A program made the translations under genes and the position numbers. Below, piece after piece: positions 7,821 to 12,979 of a stretch of DNA of 16,465 nt. Numbering within the stretch: the first letter of the stretch is position 1; each line of letters opens with the position of its first letter. The notes beneath the pieces were generated by a model. That model was not told the origin of the DNA and searched no databases. It saw nothing but the letters and a program-made list of their open reading frames with translations. The stretch spans positions 1 to 16,465 of the forward strand of contig CALXAS010000010.1 of assembly GCA_944386315.1 (NCBI GenBank). The letters run 5' to 3'. This stretch comes from an uncultured Clostridia bacterium. GTDB lineage: Bacteria; Bacillota; Clostridia; TANB77; CAG-508.

Positions 7821-7849
7821 ATTATATCACAAATTATGTAAAATTACAA
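7821..7849 (-). promoter_or_regulatory. Sigma-A type promoter of the zinc-ribbon gene
   Basis: On the minus strand, TTGTAA (7849-7844), a 17-base spacer and a perfect TATAAT (7826-7821) lie about 45 bases before the ATG at 7776. This is one of the best consensus matches in the window. Confidence 0.6.
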
Positions 7850-7872
7850 CAAAAATTCACATATATTAGGAG

Positions 7873-7909
7873 GATTTAAGAAAATCATTTATTTACACCT
7901 TCTTAAATC
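7873..7909 (-). repeat. 10-bp inverted repeat over the ycxB-like stop codon
   Basis: GATTTAAGAA (7873-7882) and TTCTTAAATC (7900-7909) form a 10-bp stem with a 17-base loop that contains the stop codon of the minus-strand gene. No T-run follows on the minus strand, so it is at best a weak terminator or an mRNA 3'-end stabilising hairpin. Confidence 0.4.
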
Positions 7910-8417
7910 TTCTTTTTACCTTTTGAGAGATAAATTGAGAAAAGGAAGAAGAATCTCCTACAGAAAAGCCCGATTTATTTACTAAAAAAGCATAGTCTTT
8001 GTTGTAATATAAATAAAAAACTTCATTCGTTTCGTAAACACGGTATAACTTCCCATAAGAAATTTTAGACTGATTTTGATTTTCTAACGAGCAAAAATAA
8101 TTCTCATAAAAATAAAAAGTTGTGCCAGAAGTTTTAGATTTCTTTTCTTTTTGCTTTATTTTATGCTTCTCCTTCTTTAATTGTAGAGAAGGATAGACAA
8201 AACGCCATCCTAAAAAAAGAAGAAGTACAAGAACAAAAAGAAAACCTTGTAGAAAATAGCCTTCATAAAAAAGCATAGCAATAAACACTAATAAAATTAG
8301 CGTAATAAAGGCACTAGAAATATAGTAAGAAGTGCCAAAAATAGACTCATGAAACTGCAAAAAAGTTTCATACATTTGGTTTGTATATAGGGTAGTATTT
8401 TTAAAAAGTAGTTTCAT
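7893..8417 (-). CDS. YcxB-like membrane protein
   Basis: A 174-aa protein with two hydrophobic segments close together at about residues 33-52 and 55-72, a basic Lys-rich stretch (about 79-93), then a soluble beta-rich C-terminal domain. The pattern TTFYFYENYF followed later by YRVYETNEVFYLYYNKDYAFLVNKSGF matches the YcxB-like family (two membrane helices plus a PH-like domain), whose function is unknown. ATG at 8417 follows AAGGAG on the minus strand. It is convergent with accC and divergent from the 79-aa gene, with a symmetric palindromic element in the shared upstream region. The family call rests on motif memory and topology. Confidence 0.7.
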   Translation of the reverse strand: MKLLFKNTTLYTNQMYETFLQFHESIFGTSYYISSAFITLILLVFIAMLFYEGYFLQGFLFVLVLLLFLGWRFVYPSLQLKKEKHKIKQKEKKSKTSGTTFYFYENYFCSLENQNQSKISYGKLYRVYETNEVFYLYYNKDYAFLVNKSGFSVGDSSSFSQFISQKVKRRFKKV

Positions 8418-8445
8418 AAATAGCTCCTTTGCATAAGATAAAGTT

Positions 8446-8473
8446 ATTATACCACAAAAATCGTCAATGTCCC
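8446..8473 (-). promoter_or_regulatory. Extended -10 promoter of the ycxB-like gene
   Basis: On the minus strand TGGTATAAT is a perfect extended -10 (TATAAT at 8451-8446). The -35 position, 16 bases upstream, falls on GGGACA, the end of the 62-bp symmetric element. A protein bound to that element would overlap this promoter. Confidence 0.45.
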
Positions 8474-8529
8474 ACTCATCCCTGACATTTTTGAGACATG
8501 TCTCATTTAAACCTGACTTAAGTGGGACA
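8468..8529. repeat. 62-bp symmetric palindromic element between divergent genes
   Basis: Outer arms TGTCCCACT (8468-8476) and AGTGGGACA (8521-8529) are exact reverse complements. A perfect 14-bp palindrome TGAGACATGTCTCA (8492-8505) occupies the centre. The two spacers between arm and centre are both 15 bases but are not complementary to each other. All parts share one dyad axis at 8498/8499. It could be a multi-site operator, a MITE-like element, or the joined ends of a lost insertion sequence. No target-site duplication is evident. Confidence 0.75.
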
Positions 8530-8533
8530 CTTT

Positions 8534-8563
8534 TTGAATAAAAGATAGAAAAATGTCAATACT
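8534..8563 (+). promoter_or_regulatory. Weak candidate promoter for the 79-aa gene and yyaC
   Basis: TTGAAT (8534-8539), an 18-base spacer and AATACT (8558-8563) lie directly right of the 62-bp element and about 25 bases before the ATG at 8589. The match is only moderate. Confidence 0.25.
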
Positions 8564-8588
8564 AAAAGAAAAAAAGGAGTAGAGAAGA

Positions 8589-8828
8589 ATGAAACTATCT
8601 TGGATAAAATTAGCAGAAGATGATCAAAATTTTAAAGTACCAGAAAAATTAGGAATGCATATAGAATATCTAAAAGCTCCGGAACAAATTGATGAAAAAT
8701 TAGCAGAATTGGTAAAAGAAGAGTATGACACAATTATGATAACGAATGAATTAGCTGGCTTTTCGGAAGATATTATAAAAAAGTATTATGAGGATGAAAC
8801 TGTTAAAATCATAATCAGTCCTAGATAG
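8589..8828 (+). CDS. 79-aa protein of unknown function, possible V-ATPase subunit F-like fold
   Basis: I do not recognise this gene with confidence. The predicted pattern alternates strand and helix: HIEYLKAP, then a helix (about 37-50), then YDTIMITNELAG, then a helix (about 59-67), then VKIIISPR. The segment YDTIMITNELA followed by VKIIISP resembles the small Rossmann-like F subunit of V/A-type ATPases, but no other ATPase subunit is nearby. It has a strong AAAAAGGAG site and is 31 bases upstream of yyaC, so the two are probably co-transcribed. A role in sporulation is therefore possible but is inference from position alone. Confidence 0.7.
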   Translation: MKLSWIKLAEDDQNFKVPEKLGMHIEYLKAPEQIDEKLAELVKEEYDTIMITNELAGFSEDIIKKYYEDETVKIIISPR

Positions 8829-8865
8829 TCATACAATAGAGCAAAAGGATAAAGGAGAGATGGGC

Positions 8866-9429
8866 TTGGACATTTATGAAAAAGAAAGGGTATTAGAGAA
8901 AAAAGAAAAATTAATGGGAGAGTTAGGTCGTCTTCTTTATCAAGAAAAAATAAAACGAGAAATAAAGGAGTATGTATTTTTATGTGTGGGCAGTGATAAA
9001 ATGACAGGTGATTGTTTTGGACCATTAGTGGGAACAAAGCTAGAAAATGATTTTGCAGATTATCAAATTTTTAACATTCATATCTTAGGGAATTTGAAAA
9101 ATCCAGTTTGTTATCCTAACGTGATAGAGGTGATAGAGAAGATACATTCTATAGAAAAAGAAGCTTGTGTCATAGTAATAGATGCGGCTTTTTCCAGAGA
9201 AGAGAATATTGGAAAAATATATGTATCTCATCAAGAAACCGTTTTGGGAAAGGGAATTGGAAAACAAAAAATTGCTATAGGAGATATTAGCATTAAAGCT
9301 GTAGTAGCAAAAGATTGTAAAATACCAATGCACAATTTTCAAATGCTACAAAATATTTCACTTCAATTTGTTATGGATATGGCAGACATTGTGGCAGATA
9401 GTATTTTTGAAGTAATGAAATATACTTAA
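8866..9429 (+). CDS. yyaC: Spore protease-like protein YyaC
   Basis: Member of the YyaC/DUF1256 family, annotated as putative sporulation protease related to the germination protease fold. The hallmark motif CVGSDKMTGDCFGPLVGTKL lies near residue 45. VIVIDAAFS, the GKGIGKQKIAIGDISIKAVV stretch and a hydrophobic C-terminal helix also match. Two starts compete. The TTG at 8866 lies 8 bases after AAAGGAG (8851-8857). The ATG at 8860 lies only 2 bases after it but could use AAAAGGA at 8843-8849. I prefer the TTG (187 aa); the ATG would give 189 aa. It follows the 79-aa unknown gene closely. Its presence implies a spore-former. Confidence 0.9.
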   Translation: MDIYEKERVLEKKEKLMGELGRLLYQEKIKREIKEYVFLCVGSDKMTGDCFGPLVGTKLENDFADYQIFNIHILGNLKNPVCYPNVIEVIEKIHSIEKEACVIVIDAAFSREENIGKIYVSHQETVLGKGIGKQKIAIGDISIKAVVAKDCKIPMHNFQMLQNISLQFVMDMADIVADSIFEVMKYT

Positions 9430-9444
9430 AAAGAAAACGTATAA

Positions 9445-9473
9445 TTGGAAGAAAATTGGAAAAAATCTATATA
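9445..9473 (+). promoter_or_regulatory. Candidate promoter of the 115-aa tail-anchored protein
   Basis: TTGGAA (9445-9450), a 17-base spacer and TATATA (9468-9473) precede the gene by about 25 bases, which suggests transcription separate from yyaC. Confidence 0.4.
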
Positions 9474-9497
9474 AACTAGTAGAAAGGAAGCGTTTAT

Positions 9498-9845
9498 ATG
9501 GAGATAAATTCAATGAAAAATATGATAGTATTAAAAAATTTTCCTTCGAATATTGTAGAGGAGGCTTTTGTAGTATTAAAGGAAAATGTGAAAATACATA
9601 AAGTAGAAATGGCAGATAAAAAAGGTGGCAAGGAAAAAGAGAAAAAGCAAATTTCAAAGCAAAATTCTATCGTAAAAGAAGCAGAAATGCTCATTACAGA
9701 ATATGTAGATAACTTGCAGAAGCAAGAGTATAAAGTAAAAAATGAAAATAAGAAGATGATGGATAAGTACAAAAAAATGAAAAAGCTTACTATTTTATTA
9801 TCCATTTTTTCTGTACTTAGTACGATTGTTATTTTATTGAAATAA
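9498..9845 (+). CDS. Unknown coiled-coil protein with a C-terminal membrane anchor
   Basis: A 115-aa protein without a recognised family. The N-terminal part (about 1-35) has a hydrophobic/mixed pattern. The middle (about 40-95) is dominated by Lys, Glu and Asn in a likely coiled coil (KEAEMLITEYVDNLQKQEYK region). The last 18 or so residues (LTILLSIFSVLSTIVILL) form one membrane helix ending one residue before the C-terminus. This is tail-anchored topology with the soluble part in the cytosol. AAAGGA precedes the ATG, and a terminator follows at 9867. It lies between yyaC and the SpoIVF pair, but its own promoter and terminator argue for a separate unit. Function is unknown. Confidence 0.75.
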   Translation: MEINSMKNMIVLKNFPSNIVEEAFVVLKENVKIHKVEMADKKGGKEKEKKQISKQNSIVKEAEMLITEYVDNLQKQEYKVKNENKKMMDKYKKMKKLTILLSIFSVLSTIVILLK

Positions 9846-9866
9846 TGAAAGAAGTAATTGATATAG

Positions 9867-9897
9867 GAAAATTGAGTGACATCAATTTTCTTTTTTT
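9867..9897 (+). terminator. Rho-independent terminator after the tail-anchored gene
   Basis: A perfect 9-bp stem (GAAAATTGA with TCAATTTTC) encloses a 6-base loop and is followed by seven Ts. Confidence 0.8.
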
Positions 9898-9987
9898 GGG
9901 GCTTGTTTGCCTACAAAAAATCTCTTGTTCTAAAACCAAAATCCACGAATATACATGAACAAAGAAAGCAAAGGAAGAGGTGTTTTT

Positions 9988-10947
9988 TTGGAAAAGACGA
10001 TGAGTGCAGAAGAGAGAATAAGAAGAGCAGAAGAAATTTATCAAAATAGAAAAAGGACAAGAGATAGTGGAGTAAGAGTTTCTACTTCTCAAGTAAAAAC
10101 AAATGAAAAGCCAGAGTATGGACTATATAAAAAATTAATTTTACAGATATTAATATGTTTAGTAATTTATTTTATTTTCTATTTAATCAAAAATTCTAAC
10201 TATCTATTTTCAGAAAATGTCATTCAAAAAACAAAGGAACTTTTATCCTATGATATTAATTTTCAAAATGCTTATCAAGCTTGTGTAGATTTTTATGAGA
10301 AGAATATACAAGGATGGTTAGAAACAGAAAAAACAGATACAAATACACAAACAAATGAATTGGCAGGAGAAGTAACGAATACGCAAGAAGCGGGAAATAC
10401 GGTTTCCAATGAGGTTACAAATGAAATAGCAAATGAACAAGAAAGCACAGAAAATGTAGAAAATCAAACTGTCCAAGAAACAGGAGGAGTAGGAGGAGCG
10501 GAAGAAGCACAGCCTGTAGCTTTAAGCCAAATGGAAATAGATGCTAATGAAATTAAGGCAAATTATAGCTTTGTATTACCGCTTAGAGGGACAGTAACCT
10601 CTCGTTATGGACCAAGAGAAGCAACAGAAATAGTGTCTGCCAATCATGCTGGTATTGATATAGGGGCAAATGCAGGAACAGTTATTGTAGCAGCAATGGA
10701 GGGGACTGTAACTAGTGTTTCTTCACAAGGAGACTATGGAAATCATGTATATATTCAAAATGGAGATGTTATTACTTTATATGCACATTGTCAAACTATC
10801 TATGTAAAAGAAGGAGATAGTATAGCACAAGGACAGCAGATTGGAGAAGTAGGTTCTACAGGAAGAACAACAGGACCACATCTGCATTTTGAAATACGAA
10901 AAGCGGGAAGAACAGTAAATCCAGAGTATGTTTTATCTTTTGCATAG
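9988..10947 (+). CDS. spoIVFA: SpoIVFA-like membrane protein with M23 (LytM) domain
   Basis: Probable regulator of SpoIVFB during sporulation, inferred from its place directly before spoIVFB. From the chosen start (319 aa) it has a basic cytosolic N-terminus (about 1-47), one membrane helix (about 48-68) and a Thr/Asn/Glu/Gln-rich linker (about 115-180). The C-terminal M23 domain has H220xxxD224 (NHAGIDIG), H267 in LYAHC and H298xH300 (GPHLHFE). All residues expected of an active M23 peptidase are therefore present. I chose TTG at 9988 because GAGGTG (9977-9982) lies 5 bases before it, whereas the in-frame ATG at 9955 has no ribosome site. A purely cell-wall-directed endopeptidase is the alternative reading. 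Confidence 0.8.
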   Translation: MEKTMSAEERIRRAEEIYQNRKRTRDSGVRVSTSQVKTNEKPEYGLYKKLILQILICLVIYFIFYLIKNSNYLFSENVIQKTKELLSYDINFQNAYQACVDFYEKNIQGWLETEKTDTNTQTNELAGEVTNTQEAGNTVSNEVTNEIANEQESTENVENQTVQETGGVGGAEEAQPVALSQMEIDANEIKANYSFVLPLRGTVTSRYGPREATEIVSANHAGIDIGANAGTVIVAAMEGTVTSVSSQGDYGNHVYIQNGDVITLYAHCQTIYVKEGDSIAQGQQIGEVGSTGRTTGPHLHFEIRKAGRTVNPEYVLSFA

Positions 10948-10972
10948 ATTTTGGAAAAAGGAAGGGTAGAAA

Positions 10973-11653
10973 ATGCAAATTAAATTAAATTTAAATATAT
11001 TTATTTTTATACTCATTTTTCTTTTCACAAGACAAATAGAAATCTATGGAATTCTAATGTTATTTGCAGTAATTCATGAGCTTACTCATATGCTAGTGGG
11101 GATAGTTTTGGGATTAAAGCCAAAAACTTTTACCATTATGCCCTTAGGATTTTCGGTAGGTTTTAGGGTAGATTGTTTAGATTATAATAAGAAAGTAAAG
11201 AAAGGGACTTTCTTATGCATCAAAAAAATTATGATTGCTTTAGCAGGACCTATGATAAATTTTATACTGGCTATCTTCTTTCTATTTATAGATACTACTT
11301 TTTTTGGAATAGACAGGCAATTGGTTGTTTATAGCAACTTGTTAATAGGTCTTTTTAATTGCATTCCGTTATATCCATTAGATGGAGGAAGAGTAGTAAA
11401 AAATATTTTACATATTTTATTAGGAAAACAAGAAGCAGAGAAATGGGGCCATAATATTTCGCATATGACAATTTGTCTATTGACAGCAGTAGTTAGCATC
11501 GGAATTTTATATATTAGAAATATAGCACTTTTACTTGTATTAGGGTATTTATGGGGATTGGTTATTATAGAAGGGAAAAAATACAAAAATAAAATAAAAA
11601 TTTATGAGACATTAGAGCAAACAAACTTAAAAGAGATGCTGGAAATAAAGTGA
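10973..11653 (+). CDS. spoIVFB: SpoIVFB-like M50 intramembrane metalloprotease
   Basis: Site-2-protease family enzyme that in Bacillus cleaves pro-sigmaK in the outer forespore membrane during late sporulation. The zinc motif HELTH (H35-E36-H39) lies in the second hydrophobic segment. The second signature NCIPLYPLDGG supplies the third ligand D137. Several membrane helices are visible (about 8-20, 24-45, 85-108, 118-132, 155-190). At 226 aa it is short, with only a brief charged tail after the last helix (about 197-226). The gene starts 25 bases after the M23 gene, with an AAGGAAGGG ribosome site, so they form an operon like B. subtilis spoIVFAB. Confidence 0.88.
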   Translation: MQIKLNLNIFIFILIFLFTRQIEIYGILMLFAVIHELTHMLVGIVLGLKPKTFTIMPLGFSVGFRVDCLDYNKKVKKGTFLCIKKIMIALAGPMINFILAIFFLFIDTTFFGIDRQLVVYSNLLIGLFNCIPLYPLDGGRVVKNILHILLGKQEAEKWGHNISHMTICLLTAVVSIGILYIRNIALLLVLGYLWGLVIIEGKKYKNKIKIYETLEQTNLKEMLEIK

Positions 11654-11681
11654 ATAATATGTAAATTTTATAAAAAAATGC

Positions 11682-11710
11682 TTGTGTTTTAGGAATTTTT
11701 ATGGTAAAAT
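11682..11710 (+). promoter_or_regulatory. Promoter of the rpsF-ssb-rpsR operon
   Basis: TTGTGT (11682-11687), a 17-base spacer and TAAAAT (11705-11710) preceded by TGG (an extended -10) lie about 87 bases before rpsF. This leaves a leader of roughly 80 bases. Confidence 0.65.
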
Positions 11711-11749
11711 ACCTTTGTGTAAAAATGAGAACATAATTTTTACATCCTT

Positions 11750-11769
11750 ACTTATTCAAAAGAATAGGT
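11750..11769 (+). promoter_or_regulatory. Leader hairpin upstream of rpsF
   Basis: ACTTATTC and GAATAGGT form an 8-bp stem with one G-U around an AAAA loop, ending 11 bases before the perfect ribosome site AAGGAGGTGA (11781-11790). Leaders bound by the S6:S18 complex are known for rpsF operons. I did not find their full conserved pattern here, so autoregulation is only a possibility. Confidence 0.35.
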
Positions 11770-11796
11770 TATTAATCCAAAAGGAGGTGAAAAATA

Positions 11797-12081
11797 ATGA
11801 ACAAATACGAAAGTGTTATCATTATTAATCCAAATCTTGATGAGGAAGCTACAAAATCAGTAATAACAAAATTTTCAGATTTGATTAATACAGATGGAAA
11901 AGTAGAAAAAGTAGAAGAATTAGGAAAGAAAAAATTAGCATACGAAGTAAAGAAAAACACAGAAGGATATTATGCTGTATACTACTTTGAAGCAAATCCA
12001 AGTTTAATTGCAGAACTTGAAAGAAATTACAGAATTACAGATGAAGTTATTAAGTTTATGACAATAAAAAATGAAGAATAG
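11797..12081 (+). CDS. rpsF: 30S ribosomal protein S6
   Basis: S6 binds the platform of the 30S subunit as a pair with S18. The N-terminal MNKYESVIIINPNLDEE strand, the VEELGKKKLAYEVKKNTEGYY segment and the terminal ERNYRITDEVIKFMTIK are characteristic. The length of 94 aa is normal. It is preceded by AAGGAGGTGA with 6-base spacing, the strongest ribosome site in the window. It is the first gene of the conserved rpsF-ssb-rpsR operon, with ssb 34 bases downstream. Confidence 0.97.
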   Translation: MNKYESVIIINPNLDEEATKSVITKFSDLINTDGKVEKVEELGKKKLAYEVKKNTEGYYAVYYFEANPSLIAELERNYRITDEVIKFMTIKNEE

Positions 12082-12115
12082 GGGCTTTTCTTAAAGAAAG
12101 GTTAGGTGCAAAAGC

Positions 12116-12544
12116 ATGAACAAAGTTATATTAATGGGAAGATTAACAAGAGATCCAGAAGTGAGATACACACAGACAAATAATACTCTAGTAGCATCTT
12201 TTAGCTTGGCAGTAAATAGAAGATTTGTAAGACAAGGAGAAGAGAGACAAGCTGATTTTATTAATATTGTTGCTTGGAGTAAATTAGGAGAATTCTGTAG
12301 TAAATATTTTAGAAAAGGACAACAAGTAGGTATTATAGGAAGAATACAAACAAGAACTTGGGACGATGATCAAGGTCAAAAACATTACATAACAGAAGTA
12401 GTTGCAGAAGAAGCATATTTTGCAGATAGCAAAAGAGAACAAGATACAAGCGGAAATTTTGATGCAACTTTTGGAGCAATGCCAGATGTAGGAAATCAGG
12501 GGTCAGATTTCGCAGTATCTTCAGGAGATGACCTACCATTTTAA
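12116..12544 (+). CDS. ssb: Single-stranded DNA-binding protein
   Basis: OB-fold protein that coats single-stranded DNA in replication and repair. The N-terminus MNKVILMGRLTRDPEVRYTQ, the FINIVAWSKLGEFCSKYFRKGQQVGIIGRIQTR core and the acidic tip DDLPF are all present. The tip is the docking site for partner enzymes. At 142 aa, with a short linker (about 110-137), it is a normal bacterial SSB. The ribosome site is weaker (AGGTG with 7-base spacing), and the gene sits between rpsF and rpsR as expected. Confidence 0.97.
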   Translation: MNKVILMGRLTRDPEVRYTQTNNTLVASFSLAVNRRFVRQGEERQADFINIVAWSKLGEFCSKYFRKGQQVGIIGRIQTRTWDDDQGQKHYITEVVAEEAYFADSKREQDTSGNFDATFGAMPDVGNQGSDFAVSSGDDLPF

Positions 12545-12577
12545 AGGAGTAAATAAGTCGGTTAGGGGGGAAGAAAG

Positions 12578-12859
12578 ATGGCAGACAAGAAGCAAAAAAG
12601 AAATAATAGAAACAACAATATGGATGATGATTTCAATCCAAGATTTAGAAAAGTAAGAAAGAAAGTATGTCCTTTATGTGCTGATAAAAACTTTGTATTA
12701 GATTACAAAAATGCTGATCAATTAAAGAAATTTATTAATGATAAAGGAAAAATCTTACCACGAAGAGCAACTGGTGCTTGTGCAAAGCATCAAAGAGATA
12801 TTACAATTGCTGTAAAAAGAGCAAGACAAATTGCTGTACTTCCATTTACACAAGAGTAA
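12578..12859 (+). CDS. rpsR: 30S ribosomal protein S18, zinc-binding form
   Basis: S18 partners with S6 on the 30S platform. The protein is 93 aa with a basic N-terminus. It keeps the C+ zinc motif, C31xxC34 (CPLC) and C68xxH71 (CAKH), which many bacteria have lost. The core LKKFINDKGKILPRRATGACAKHQR and the terminal RARQIAVLPF are typical. AGGGGGG provides the ribosome site. It closes the operon before a strong terminator. Confidence 0.97.
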   Translation: MADKKQKRNNRNNNMDDDFNPRFRKVRKKVCPLCADKNFVLDYKNADQLKKFINDKGKILPRRATGACAKHQRDITIAVKRARQIAVLPFTQE

Positions 12860-12881
12860 TCAAATTCACTTTAATAAAATA

Positions 12882-12927
12882 GGGGCTAAATAGACACAAA
12901 ATATTGTGTTTATTTGGTCTCTTTTTT
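12882..12927 (+). terminator. Long Rho-independent terminator after rpsR
   Basis: An 18-bp stem (12882-12899 with 12904-12921, several G-U pairs) closes an AATA tetraloop, followed by six Ts. It ends the rpsF operon. Confidence 0.88.
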
Positions 12928-12929
12928 GT

Positions 12930-12957
12930 TTGCAAAATAAGCCGGCTTTTATATTAA
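12930..12957 (+). promoter_or_regulatory. Candidate promoter of the surface protein with a palindrome in its spacer
   Basis: TTGCAA (12930-12935), a 16-base spacer and TATTAA (12952-12957) lie about 22 bases before the start. The spacer holds the perfect 10-bp palindrome AAGCCGGCTT (12939-12948), which stands out as GC-rich in this AT-rich DNA and sits where a repressor would block the promoter. Confidence 0.45.
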
Positions 12958-12979
12958 GAATATACAAGGAGGAAAGAAA

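Noticed and set aside
9928..9957. A sigma-E type promoter before the SpoIVFA-like gene
   Set aside because: TATACATG weakly resembles a sigma-E -10, but no matching -35 lies at the right distance, so I could not support it.
9955..9987. Upstream ATG start of the SpoIVFA-like protein
   Set aside because: It has no ribosome site. The TTG at 9988 has GAGGTG 5 bases upstream and fits better.
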